A DNA stretch of 64,000 nucleotides from Diospyros lotus (Eukaryota; Streptophyta; Magnoliopsida; Ericales; Ebenaceae). The position numbers were made by a program, and so were the translations under genes. The notes beneath the pieces were generated by a model. The model was not told the DNA's origin. It saw only the letters and a program-made list of their open reading frames with translations, and made no database searches. Of this stretch, positions 52,101 through 61,154 are shown piece after piece; the stretch's first letter is position 1, and the number at the start of each line of letters is the position of its first letter. Location of the stretch: NCBI RefSeq assembly GCF_014633365.1, contig NC_068351.1:7632907-7696906 (forward strand). The letters run 5' to 3'.

Positions 52101-55100
52101 CTTATGGAAATCAAACTCCAAACTTGCAACGAATGGCGAGAAAGATTCTCTCGTTAACCACTAGTTCATCTGGTTGTGAAAGAAATTGGAGCACTTTTGA
52201 AGGGGTTAGTGTATATATGAATTATATTTATTTACTATCAATTAGTTATCCTTATTTAGTTATCATTTATGTTGATATTGCTTTTATTTTATTTATGTAG
52301 ATACATACGAAGAAAAGAAATAGACTAGACGTGAATCGATTGAACAATCTAGTCTATGTTCAATTTAATGCAAAATTGATGAACAAGCACAAAAGGGAGA
52401 AGGAAAGGAATGTTGATGTGCTACTTGCTAGTGATGCTAGTAATGCACAAGGATGCATCGTTGATGGAGAAGATGATGAAGAAGTTGAGCCTGGTACGGG
52501 GCTCACTTGGGAAGTGGTTGGTGAAGCATCAGGAGCAGACGAGATGCTTCAAGCTCGAAGAAGTTCTAGGATGAGAGAGCTTCATGAAGATGATTTTCAA
52601 TTAGAAGAAGAAGATGAGCAAGAAATCAATGAATTTGATTTTGAGTCCGATGAAGATCGTGTATTGGAAGAATATGGAGAGGAAGAAGACCAATTAGATA
52701 GTTAGACTTAGATTCTTCGGATATGGTTTATATTATATTATTGCTACTTCTACCTTCTTGAATTTATAACTAATATAATAGTTTATTTTTTGAGTCTTAA
52801 TTCCATTATTTCACTTGTCTTTTCAACTTTGATTTACCTGAAAATAATATCAAATTAAATCAAAAGGTTTTTAGAAAAAAAAAAAAAAATCATTTTTCCT
52901 AGTCGCCGCCTAGGCGCTAGGCCCCAGCCTAGCGCCCAACTAGCGCCTAGCGCATTTTTGAACATTGCTGCCAATCATCATCCCCGATGCTTGGTCCTAA
53001 AACACATAACATGAGGGAAGAATTATCACTCTACAATTCATATCTTTGGTAATCCTACTCACTAATAAGAGATTATAACTCAACCTAGTCACATATAAAA
53101 CTGATTCTAACTTTAGATTTGGAAGACAAATAGTCTCATGACCCACTGTATGTAGTATCATCAACCATTGAAATATCAATTGAATCTTTACAGGACCCTT
53201 GTGTTTATTATCAAAGTGTCCTTAGGCAGTCTGTGAGTGGTCAAGGAGAGATAGGGATTACCTTGTAGAGCCATGGATGCAGTATGTTGATGTGTAGAGG
53301 GGTTGGTAGGGCTGGTACCTTGATTTAGCAATTGATAGAGGGCTTGAATTTGTTCTTCTGATAGATTTAAATATGTCCTACTTCTGTCCTCACTGGATGC
53401 CTCCGCAACATAGACTAATCGGGTATTGCCTTAGTATGATATGGCCTTTTACAGTGGTTGCATGACTGTTTTTCCCTTCCTTCTCCTTTCAAAAAGTTTT
53501 CCTTTGGTTTAACAGTTGCAAGAGCAGAATTTTGTTGGTTTATACTTAAATCACTGAGTTGATGAAGTACCTTTTGTCGACCTTCTTTTCTTCTCACTTT
53601 GGCAAAAATTTCACTGAGAGATGGCAGGGGTTTTGTTCCTAAAATCCTGCCTCTTACTTCATCTAAATCAGTATTAAGTCCATGAAGGAAATCAAATATC
53701 CTATCTTTTTCAATCATCTTGTAATACCTCTTGCTGTTAACAGTACACTCCCAATTTATAGTATGAAATAAATCAATTTCATGCCATAACTCAACCAATA
53801 TATTAAAATAATCTGTAACACTTATGTTACCTTGCCTTCTTGTCCTAATGGCTGACCTTATTTCAAAGTTTTAAGAGGAGTTCTCCAAGTCGGAATACAT
53901 CTCTTGGAACGAATCCCAAATCTCCTTGGCAATTTTGTGAAATAGGTAAGTCCTTCCTAGTTCTGGCTCCATCGAGTTGATCAACCATGCCGTTATGGTT
54001 GAATTTTCTGCTTTCCAAGCACCATAGGTGGCAGAATCAGTAGGAGGAGCAGGAATATCCCCTGTGAGATAGTCGGATTTTCCTTTCCCTTTGATCACCA
54101 ATAAAACCGACTAAAACCATTCCCTAAAATTACTACCATTTAACTTGTGGTGAGTAATTTGTATGCAATGGTTATCGATTGAGGCAGTCGGTAGATTCTG
54201 AGAAGAAGGGGCTAGAACAGAAGGAGGAAAAAGGTTCGGGGAGCTTGAAGCGGATGCCTCGGTTAGGGTAGGATTCTGGTGAATATTGGCCATGATTTTT
54301 GAGGAAGAGAAGAAGAACAATGAAGCCTTAATGTTGTTTGTCAAGCCTTGACTCTGATACCATTGTTGGATTTTTTGCATGAAGTAATCTGTCTAGAAGA
54401 TGAAGAAGACAATAGAACTCATTTGGAGAGTGAATGTGACTGGATTTCTAAGTTAGAATGTAGATAACTTAGATGTTTTATTATGAAGGTTATTTTAGTC
54501 TTTGTGTAGGCTAAATATTAAACTTTGTAATTAACGCCCCTATGGTCTATAAATAGAAGGCGTTTGTAGGCAGTTGGACATAACAAATCATTCATTCAAT
54601 TCTGTCCCCGAATACAAGTGAAATTGCCGAGAGGGTAGATAAGGCTTTGAGAGAAAGAGAGTCTTTGTAATCTTTGTGAGAGGGCAGTGTACTTGTGTGA
54701 TAGAGAGTGGAGGGTTCTTGTAATATGTTTTCACTGATTTCTAGTGGATTGCTCTTAGGATTTGCAGCTGGATGTAGGACTGATCTTTGATCAGTTCGAA
54801 CCAAGATATATCTTGCGCCTACTGATTGGTTTGGTTGTATCTCTTCCGTTATTTCTTTGTTTAATTTTGTTCTTTCATTTCCAATTTATATTTTTTGTTG
54901 TGGGTTGATTTCGGGTGAGGAGTGTTGAGAGAATTGGCAAACAAGAAGTATTAATTGAGTTTCTAAGAGCTCCTAATCCTAACAACCATGAAACAAGCAA
55001 AAACAGAATGCTTGATTGATTAATTCTAGAAGAATAATAAAGAATATATACACAAGGAACCCTTATCTCCTATAATTTAGGAGAAGATTTAGGATTCTTT

Positions 55101-57262
55101 ATCTCCTAAAAACTAGGAACAAACCAAACTTAAAATATAAACTTTAAATACAAATTTACAACAACTATTCTACAAGGATAATGACTTATCCTTATCTTAT
55201 CAATCTCCTATTTTTGAATCTCAAATCATCTTGATCTCGTCCAACAGATACCCTTGAAAACAACCTTCAATGGCCAAAGCTTGGCTTTCAAAGAGGCGCA
55301 AAACTGAACTTGTTTTGCTAGAAAGAAACTTGAATAGGCTGTTGTAATTGAATTGATAAAAAGTTGATTACAAACCCTAATTTCTAAGCATATATATATA
55401 GCGTTCGACTAATCCATCTAATACTTGTAAATAAAATCCAACCAGAATCCTAATAGAAGTAAAACCCTAATCAAACATAAAGTAGAATCCTAAAATTTAT
55501 GAAGTTTCGCTACTGTTTAGGCGCTATTGTTTGGGCCAATTTTGGGCTGCCCAGTTTGGGTAGTGTCAATCTTGGGCCAGGTCTTGATCGGTGACCGTAT
55601 CATTCACCTCCACTTGAGAAGAATTCGTCCTCGAATTATGATCCGAATATGACAACTCAACATCCAACAAATACAAAGAAAGATCAACAACATTGAATGT
55701 TTTGGTTTTGGAAATACCTATATGATTAGGCAAATCCACAACATAAACATTGTCATTGACCTTCTTTGTAATCTTGTAAGGACCGTAATTCTTTGGGTTG
55801 AGCTTGTTTTGCTTTCTTGCTGGAATCCATTTCTTCTTCAAGAATACCATGACTTCATCTCCAACCTCAAATACCTTATGCTTCCTATGCTGGTCAGTTG
55901 TTGCCTTGTACTTCTCATTAGCTTTGTACAACTTTTGCTTGACATCTTCCTGGACTACTTGAACTTGCTCGGCTAAGTTGCTAGCTGCAACACACATCCT
56001 CCAACTCCCATCTTTCTTTGGTGTCAATAATGTCAGCACTGCACATGGACTCATACTAGCTTGAATGTGCCCTTTTCTCAACAATTCCTCTACCTGCTCC
56101 CTCAAAATCTCTCCCCCTAGGACTCATCCTGTAGTGCGATAGGTTAGGCATGCTAACACCAGGAACCAAATCAATGTGGTGTTGAATATCCCTCATAGGA
56201 GGTAGCTCATTAAGCAACTCCTCAAGAACCACATCATGAAATTCCTCCAATAATCCTTGCACCTCCACTGGAATTTGATTCACCTTCAGTGGCTCACTCA
56301 CGCTCCCCCCTTGACAACCAACAAGTGAACCTCTTGGGTATCCCTACACTCCCTCACAAACTCATGTGCTTATGAGTACTGGTAAGAAAATTCCGCCCCT
56401 CCACTTTAGAAGCTTTTGTTTGGTTCTTTTTCACTATGGGTAACAAAGTATAATGCACACCCTCTTTCTCAAGCTGATATGTGTTTTTTCTACCCAAGTG
56501 CTTAGCATCCACATCAAATTGCCAAGACCTCCCAAATAAAATATGGCAAGCATCCATATCAACGATATCACAATAAACTTTGTCAGAGTACTTACCAATA
56601 CAGAAAGGCACCTTGTAGCGTTCATCCACACATATGCCACCAACTTCTTTGATATATTCGATCATGTAAAGGTTTGGATGTTTTCCAGGAGTTAGCTGCA
56701 ACTTCTCCACCACATCTCTTCCTATGATGTTCTCCTGACTTCCACTATCAATGATCAGCTCAAAGATCTTCCCCTTCACCGTACATCTTGTGCGAAAAAA
56801 CTTATGCCGCTAAGTAGTATCTTCGTTCTTTTGAGACAACATTAATGTCCTCACTACACATGTATCTCTTCATGCCCATACTCTCCTTCATCATCGTCCC
56901 CATCAAGCCCACAATATACTTCCTCTTCAACATTTTCCTCCTCCCTTTCTACAATATTAATAGTCTTTCTCCTTGGACAATCATTGGACCTATGCCCAAC
57001 CTCATTGCACTTGAAAGAATAGGCTTTGCATACGGATTAGTGGGTTTTAGAGGGTTAAAAGTAGTACCTCGAATGTTTCCTCCTGTTATAGCCTTATTGG
57101 TGTCGACTACATTAGATGGATTAGAAGGTTTCACTCATTGAACCGGCTTGCCTCTATTAAAAGTTGCTTGTTTATTGTCATTCCCACTATACCGGCAATA
57201 GTTGTCATTGCGGGTCCTCTCACTGATTAACTCAGCTTTTAAAGCCAAGTTCCTTGCTTTTC

Positions 57263-57296
<34 letters not shown>

Positions 57297-59152
57297 GAAG
57301 GCTTTGGGTTCCATACTAAATCTAGAACTTTGTTCCCATCTTTCTTAAGACCTTCCATTATTTCATTCTTTGTTCCCATCTCTCTCCTCTTCATTTTGTT
57401 CAACTATAAAACTTGTATAATCAAGATAAGTATCGTGGATTGGAAGGCCTAATTTCCAAATTGTGAATAACAATTTGCAAATAGCTTAAAAAACAAAATC
57501 AAAGAGATGTTTATACCTATAAGATGAAGAAAATATTTCAACAGTAATTTTAACCAAAGTTTAACAAACATTGGCATCATGTATGACACTCAAATAAGCT
57601 ATCAAGGATCCAAAATTAACTATAAGTCTTGCATAAGTCGTAAACTCAAATAATCAATATAAAGTCTTAAAATGATGAGAAAATTTATATCAAATTATCC
57701 TCCTCTTCAAGATTAATGTCAAAACAGTACAACACCAACTCCAAGTATGCAAAATAGAAAAATGTAGAAAACTCACCTTCAATGCTGGATTCTCCAATTG
57801 CTCTTTGATTCTCAATTGTGATGAACAGGAAAGAGTAGAGAGACTATTTGTATGGAGGCAGATACTATTTAGTTTGCATGTTTCTTCTATGAACTCAGCA
57901 GCAAACTTTCTTGGAGAGAAAGCACTGCTGCTCGGCAGAGACCATTTGTAGGGTGAATTGGTGATTGCTGTATATTTTTTAAGTATTGACCCAAAAAAAA
58001 AAATACATGATCGTTTGCATAGTATGCCACCCTAGTGTTCTGACCATAGTTGTTTTGGTCACTTTAGCTGAAAATTTTGCATTCTTGCCACCCAATATAT
58101 GGAACAAAAACAGAGTAAACAAGGACGAACAAGAAATTCCAGTTATTAACTAAGAAAAATCTGAACCTGATGTAGAAGAAATTGTTATAGCAAATGACAA
58201 AGATTCCAAGGGACCTCAGAAAGAAGCATGTTCGTTAAATGATACATTCCCTGACCTTATCCCTAAGGCATTCCCAAAACCTCTTTGCCTTTTACTAGAT
58301 CCTCAACCTTCCATTGCTAGTTCTTCCTCCTATTCTGCCTCACCACAGGGTAAAGCTCATTGAACAGGTTGAGTTAGATAAAGGTCTTAGCTGGCTACAT
58401 CATTTTATTGCTCCCAGTGAACCTCACGTTGATCAATTCTGTCCCTCTCAACCAAATCAAAAGTCCCACTACCATGATCTTTCTACCATGCACACGAATT
58501 TAAATTTGACATTTCTTTGGATAAGCAGAATATTTTTGCCAGGTATGGATAGATTCAAAAGTTCCTTGTTCGTTGGGTGAATCCTCCAGATTCAATGCTT
58601 CCTACCAAGCCATTGCCATTGTATAGCCTTGCCCTATAGGACAGATGACAGATTGATCCAGACTAGCCAGCATGGAAATCCATCCTACTTTCAGCAACTT
58701 AAAGCTGGTGACAGTGTCTGGACTTTAGTGACATGAGTCTATCATAGGTGTGGCCAGAAGACCAGCCAAGCATCTACCAAACTCAAGGAAGAGTCAGTAT
58801 TTATGTTAAACATTTTTTCCAAAAAAGAAAGATTATCAGTTGAATTTTATGTAAAGATACTCTAGGTACTATAAATGTTATGTAAAATAATTTCTTAATA
58901 AAGAAGAATTAAGTATTTATTCCAATTGTTTACTAGACAGTATTTCCCCCTCTATATTTTCCCTAAAGAAAGATAAAGATTCATAAGACAATTTTTCACA
59001 GTGCCTTTTCATTAGCTTGGAACAGTACGTCAGCTAACTGATTGAAAAAGAATATAAGTCCAACAACAGTCTTGCAATAGAAAAAAATCAAAGCAGCAGC
59101 TTACCAGTTGTATGTCTTCCCGTGAGACCTTTCTAACCTCTCCACTGGACAT
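34164..59152 (-). CDS. Plant-specific protein of unknown function, PF09713/TIGR01589 domain
   Basis: Exons in transcript order: 59152-59105, 41692-41587, 36475-36296, 35263-34775, 34392-34306, 34228-34164. All have GT-AG junctions and sum to 975 nt (324 codons). Residues about 12-78 form the conserved plant domain (Plant protein 1589, A_thal_3526): [36 protein letters not shown], then [15 protein letters not shown] helical segment, [18 protein letters not shown], follows at about 76-95 and may be a coiled coil. The remainder is Ser/Gly/Met/Asn-rich and looks disordered, with a conserved-looking [19 protein letters not shown] motif and the C-terminus [12 protein letters not shown]. No membrane segment or signal peptide. 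Molecular role not known; a nuclear or regulatory role would be a guess. Intron 1 is 17.4 kb and intron 2 is 5.1 kb, both transposon-laden. The start at 59152 is the first ATG after the acceptor TTTTAG|ACC. Confidence 0.88.
34750..34769. repeat. GA/CT microsatellite beside a splice donor
   Basis: A (GA)10 tract (CT on the coding strand) starts four bases into intron 4 of the PF09713 gene. The donor is G|GTTTGC at 34774-34773, weaker than the usual GTAAGT. Length changes or poor donor use would retain the intron; translation would then stop after about 12 extra residues. Confidence 0.8.
35825..35850. repeat. Uninterrupted run of 26 G
   Basis: Twenty-six consecutive G lie in intron 3 of the minus-strand gene (C on the transcript strand). 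It is the longest of several G/C runs in the window (also 6025-6041, 6693-6707, 26324-26338, 42967-42978, 46436-46458, 62315-62326). Exact length in the source genome may be unreliable. Confidence 0.9.
36640..37110. repeat. GTGTC/GGACAC-rich remnant in intron 2 of the PF09713 gene
   Basis: Contains several degraded inverted matches such as GTGTCCGAACGTAGGACACATG (left, shortened on reading) and GTGTCATGTCATGTCC with CACACCGGGAC (right). A TA-rich core lies between them. This looks like a decayed terminal-repeat element, but no precise ends or target duplication were found. Confidence 0.3.
39381..40473. mobile_element. Mirror-image long-TIR element (Mutator-like or foldback MITE)
   Basis: The left arm (about 39381-39715) is the inverse of the right arm (about 40140-40473). 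The outer ends read AGGCTTAATACATACG and its inverse CGTATGTATTAAGCCT. Each arm contains two tandem versions, about 200 bp apart, of a block beginning CTCAACAATTAAAAAATAT and passing through TGTGCAAAATG. The whole is therefore a four-part mirror structure. The interior is non-coding and itself carries a LINE tail (39908-40009). Long inverted arms and no transposase suggest a Mutator-like MITE or foldback element. The target duplication is not resolved. Confidence 0.75.
39908..40009 (-). mobile_element. 5'-truncated RTE-type LINE tail with 21-bp target duplication
   Basis: Identical 21-bp copies lie at 39887-39907 and 40010-40030. Between them, the minus strand reads a short sequence with TAGCCGACCCCACATAATGG and ends in a GTTGTTGTT tail. 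This is the recognised 3' end of plant RTE LINEs (or a SINE sharing that tail). The insert is only about 100 bp, so the reverse transcript was heavily truncated. It sits in the centre of the mirror-image element and is therefore younger than it. Confidence 0.8.
44115..44310. repeat. MITE-like fragment in intron 1 of the PF09713 gene
   Basis: Begins GGGGTAAATTGCACTCAAGC and continues with a CCCTTATGGTTTGGGC-type phrase that resembles the ends of abundant plant MITEs. The TAAATTGCACT motif also recalls the AAATTACACT end of the 14905-16524 MITE. The matching opposite end was not found; the remainder to about 45.3 kb is unassigned non-coding sequence. Confidence 0.35.
45630..45887. repeat. Two-copy 128-bp tandem repeat
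   Basis: The sequence starting GCACAAGCACACACAACATA at 45630 recurs at 45758 with only a few substitutions and one base deleted near its end. The period is 128 bp. Both copies include CCTACGTTTATATTGAAAGC and GGTCAACATTGTTCCA. Non-coding; the short open frames it contains are repeats of each other. Confidence 0.85.
46849..47170 (-). pseudogene. Copia RNase H fragment
   Basis: Reads [20 protein letters not shown], then [21 protein letters not shown] (trimmed here), matching the copia RT-RNase H connection and the DADWA RNase H motif. A TAG replaces the Trp of the usual VTWRSKKQ, and homology ends just after SKKQSVV near 46826. It is disconnected from the RT part by frameshift and stops around 47075-47180. 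Confidence 0.85.
47177..47940 (-). pseudogene. Copia reverse transcriptase, inactive
   Basis: The amino part (47567-47926) contains [48 protein letters not shown] and [12 protein letters not shown], the last with the first catalytic Asp. A frameshifted stretch (47470-47560) still shows LYGLK and [17 protein letters not shown]. The second part (47177-47461) carries [11 protein letters not shown] where active copia RTs have YVDD, so one catalytic Asp is Asn. Frameshifts and the Asp loss make it non-functional. Confidence 0.9.
48255..49400 (-). pseudogene. Copia integrase, inactive
   Basis: Minus-strand order: a zinc-binding tail fragment ([18 protein letters not shown]), the core with HSDIWGP (first Asp) and [11 protein letters not shown] (second Asp), then [19 protein letters not shown]. 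In active copia integrases the last motif is GVAERKNR, so the catalytic Glu is Lys here. The C-terminal region (48255-48818) reads [31 protein letters not shown], a GKF-like segment. At least one stop lies near 49255 and another break at about 48835. The DDE triad is incomplete. Confidence 0.88.
49941..50077. repeat. 137-nt near-perfect inverted repeat in the hAT leader
   Basis: The left arm starts GCTTGCGTATTGCTTGC at 49941 and the right arm ends with its exact inverse at 50077. The two arms, about 65 nt each, pair with only a handful of mismatches around a very short loop near 50009. Transcription through it would give a long hairpin RNA. It lies upstream of the transposase start codon. No known miRNA was recognised. 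Confidence 0.85.
50215..52705 (+). pseudogene. hAT transposase, recently inactivated
   Basis: Transposase of the hAT (Ac-like, DUF659-containing) family. From the ATG at 50215, an N-terminal BED zinc finger shows [21 protein letters not shown], shortened here. The catalytic-core region follows with [13 protein letters not shown] and [31 protein letters not shown] (DUF659). The C-terminal dimerisation motif is [13 protein letters not shown] at 52165-52203. Introns are inferred at 52003-52085 and 52204-52300; an acidic tail ends at 52705. Lesions: TGA at 50299-50301 where Trp is expected before EYG, a frameshift near 50660, TGA at 50940-50942 and TAA at 51471-51473. The rest is open over long stretches, so decay is recent. 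Confidence 0.9.
52990..53260 (-). pseudogene. Copia protease / GAG-pre-integrase fragment
   Basis: Reads [20 protein letters not shown] (trimmed) with [11 protein letters not shown], matching the copia LxxVLYVPxLxxNLLSVS region between protease and integrase. It continues to the hAT insertion point at 52968 and resumes on the far side at 49503. Upstream protease residues around 53180-53400 are not in a clean frame. Confidence 0.75.
53415..54293 (-). pseudogene. Copia gag, broken
   Basis: Starts at the ATG at 54293 ([18 protein letters not shown]). It then reads [54 protein letters not shown] and [12 protein letters not shown], the UBN2-type gag core. A stop near 54115 and a frameshift near 53870 break it. 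The third part (53415-53798) contains [17 protein letters not shown] and ends in [12 protein letters not shown], a zinc knuckle whose last Cys is lost to a stop. The same gag type occurs at 5452-5705. Confidence 0.88.
54365..54922. mobile_element. LTR-like segment next to the copia primer site
   Basis: Begins TGTTGGATTTTTTGC exactly at the copia primer site, as the 3' end of a minus-strand 5' LTR should. Yet on the plus strand it reads like a promoter-bearing LTR, with CTATAAATAGAAGG at about 54549-54562 and leader-like sequence after it. The other end is uncertain, as a gypsy LTR begins at 54923. Orientation is therefore ambiguous. Confidence 0.5.
55566..56301 (-). pseudogene. Gypsy pol: RT start joined to integrase tail
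   Basis: 56056-56301 reads [41 protein letters not shown] (shortened), the RT amino end. After a frameshift near 56110 it continues [20 protein letters not shown] and [12 protein letters not shown]. Directly after WRMCV the frame runs into [20 protein letters not shown] and [18 protein letters not shown], the tail that normally follows the integrase core, ending in [20 protein letters not shown]. The RT catalytic part, RNase H and integrase core, normally well over 2 kb, are deleted in frame. Confidence 0.88.
56354..56779 (-). pseudogene. Gypsy aspartic protease
   Basis: A retropepsin-like domain with the [10 protein letters not shown] catalytic motif, followed by [34 protein letters not shown] and ending before a [13 protein letters not shown] linker. 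The frame is open over 141 codons, but the adjoining gag and pol parts are broken, so it is listed as part of a dead element. Confidence 0.85.
56945..57255 (-). pseudogene. Gypsy gag zinc-knuckle remnant
   Basis: On the minus strand one frame reads [20 protein letters not shown]. The usual CFKCxxxGHxxxxCP knuckle has its first Cys replaced by Ser (SFKC). Upstream, [19 protein letters not shown] matches gypsy gag before the knuckle. The two parts are in different frames, and the remainder of gag is missing. Confidence 0.75.
57262..57296. repeat. Compound TG/GA microsatellite
   Basis: A TG run followed by a GA run marks the boundary where gypsy gag similarity stops. Confidence 0.85.
58154..58363 (+). 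other. Unassigned coding-like open frame in intron 1 of the PF09713 gene
   Basis: About 69 plus-strand codons, without an ATG start, read [20 protein letters not shown], then [20 protein letters not shown], a composition typical of real protein rather than AT-rich intron. Broken frames continue to about 58760 and include [21 protein letters not shown] do not recognise the family. It is probably a captured gene fragment or an old pseudogene, in antisense to the host gene. Confidence 0.35.
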
Positions 59153-61108
59153 TTTCCCAGGTCTAAAACCAAAGATTAATTAACTTGAAAAGAAACAAAT
59201 GGCAATTCACTTTTCATGCTACCAGCTTTTGCTGATGGAGATATACGTATGTATCACCTACATCAAATATCAGAGCATAGCCATCAAATTAGTGGCTCCA
59301 GCATATTTGAAAATCGAAAGACAAAGGATGGGTAAGAAAATCAAAGGAGATATGCAATGAACTTCCAATTTTTGTTAGATTATATAGGACAAAAACCATA
59401 TTGCAAATGAATTACATTACTAAAACAGCCAACACATTCCAGCTGTTCCGTCTTAATATATTGTTGGTTACTAAATTCCATGCTATATGATTGTTTCCAC
59501 CAAGAACCAATGTCACACAGACTCAGCATTCTCAGGCATTGTACTAGTGGTCACACAACATGATGCTGGCACTGGTAGGGGAAGGCGACTGTTGTTGCTT
59601 CTTTGACTTCTATTTAGGGTTTGTAATGTGGTATATATCTCTTGCAAACTTTTCTTAATGTTTAAATATATGTAAATCCTTTTAATTGGTTGTATAAATT
59701 CTTTGAGTTCTCTTTAGGGTTTGAAAAGACTGAACAGAACAGTTGAACAGCAGGACAAATTTTATTTGGTCTCAACAATAGCCAAAGTACAATCTTCGGT
59801 CTCGGTGCAATAATAATATTCATATTCAATGACTTTATAACTCTTCGCATTCTATTAATATATTTTTCTTATTTTAATTAATTAATATATTTTCCCACTT
59901 CTTCTTAAGGTGTGGTTAACTATTTTTTTAATTAAAAGAAATGACCAAAACTAAAGAATTGTAAATTTATAAATCTCATATTTGCATATTCCATACATTT
60001 CATATTTTACTAATAAATCTCATATTTGCATCAATATAACCTATGTCATATCCTCCAACCCATGTCTTACGTTCGGATGCATTTCCCCATATTCTAAAAT
60101 TATGAAATTGACAAGTCTGACCTCTAGATAGATACCCATATCCGAGACCTATACACAAGTCCATGTAAGAACATACCTTCTCCTCCACAATATTTCATGT
60201 TTACAAGAACATCACCAAGAATTAAGCTATTCTATATTTCCCATATGGTAGACCCCAGAAAACCAAATGCTTGAAATTTGTATTTACTTTGTGCAACTGG
60301 ACTAGAAGTATGAAAGGTCGTGCTATATGGTAAATGAGTGCTTGACTCTTTTTTCCCTTGATAAGCCACTTCAAGTGGCACATTCAGTCACAATGCACAT
60401 ATTTAACTAGCTGTGTCACACAGTGACATATAGGTCAGTTACATCTTGCATCAAGTTTTTATTAAGCAGTTATTGGGCTTGCATGGAATGGTAGGCAGCA
60501 GATAGGTATTACAAGTAAAGACAGCTTCAGAATAGGCCAAACCAAGCACCAAAAAGATCAGGCAGGCAGGTTGGGTCCCTTGACAAGGGCATTAAGATCT
60601 ATGTAGGAGAACCTTTAACGTGCCGAGTACAATATACCATAAAATTCAAGGCAGTGAATTTTCTCTGTTTGGCCAACCAGCTTGAAACAAGCTTGTTGCC
60701 TTAATGAAGCTTAAATGCAAAATCAAAGGATCTCACCCGAATCCTTTCGACCATAATGGTAGTTGCTAGAAGATCTTGCCTGAATCCGTGTTATCATAAA
60801 GGTAGTTACCAAATACTGTCAACTAGGAATTTCTAGTAAGCCCTTGAAGCTCCAGGAAATGGCTTCTCTGGCTAGTGATATTAATGAGATACATGGATAT
60901 AATGACATTTCTGTCTTAAGATTTTTAATTATCTTGATTTTCTGAACACTGTTTTATACAAAATACTAGAATAGAAGCACTACTTAATGCTAGCTTATTT
61001 CATCATAAATAGTTCAGTTTTCCTGTCTTCCCAAAATGAAAAAAAAAAAAAAAAAAAAAACCATCAATTAGAAAAATAGGAAGCAATCAGATATATATCA
61101 TAGAGATA

Positions 61109-61119
61109 TACATACATAC

Positions 61120-61154
<35 letters not shown>
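61109..61154. repeat. Compound CATA/TA/GA microsatellite
   Basis: CATA units, then TA units, then GA units occur in direct succession in the 5'UTR intron of the PF09713 gene. Confidence 0.85.

Larger units (their letters stand above)
49504..52967 (+). mobile_element. Near-complete hAT transposon inserted in the copia element
   Basis: The element is 3,464 bp. The left end CAGTGTTCGAAAA and right end, inverted, CAATGTTCAAAAA form the terminal inverted repeats. An identical 8-bp duplication CTGCCAAT lies at 49496-49503 and 52968-52975. Both subterminal regions are packed with GCCTAGGCG-type motifs (49520-49690 and 52900-52953), as expected for transposase binding. Between them are a pyrimidine-rich leader, a 137-nt foldback (49941-50077) and a transposase gene on the plus strand. 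It interrupts the copia GAG-pre-integrase region. Removing it and one target copy restores an open copia phrase, [15 protein letters not shown]. Confidence 0.95.
46826..54364 (-). mobile_element. Ty1/copia retrotransposon, 3'-truncated and split by a hAT transposon
   Basis: The copia order gag-protease-integrase-RT-RNase H runs on the minus strand from the primer site (TGGTATCAGAGT on the minus strand, about 54362-54351) to 46826. The body is in two parts, 52968-54364 and 46826-49503, with a hAT element between them. The RNase H end stops at RSKKQSVV, after which sequence is unrelated, so the 3' end and 3' LTR are missing. Stops, frameshifts and replaced catalytic residues show that it is dead. 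It has the same transcriptional sense as the host PF09713 gene and lies in that gene's intron 1. Confidence 0.9.
54923..57260 (-). mobile_element. Ty3/gypsy retrotransposon with large internal deletion
   Basis: The minus-strand 3' LTR is probably 54923-55246 (TGTTGAGAGAATTGG to CGTCCAACA). Upstream on the minus strand lie a pol remnant (55566-56301), protease (56354-56779) and gag remnants (about 56950-57260, with [14 protein letters not shown] and [14 protein letters not shown]). Most of RT, RNase H and the integrase core are missing. No 5' LTR was found; gag ends at a TG/GA microsatellite near 57262. The element lies in intron 1 of the PF09713 gene. Confidence 0.8.

Noticed and set aside
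52331..52705. Acidic 124-codon frame as an independent gene
   Set aside because: It is the last exon of the hAT transposase; it follows an acceptor at 52300 and continues the [15 protein letters not shown] tail of that family.
54365..54922. A separate plus-strand copia element starting here
   Set aside because: No plus-strand primer site or gag follows; only the LTR-like part is visible.
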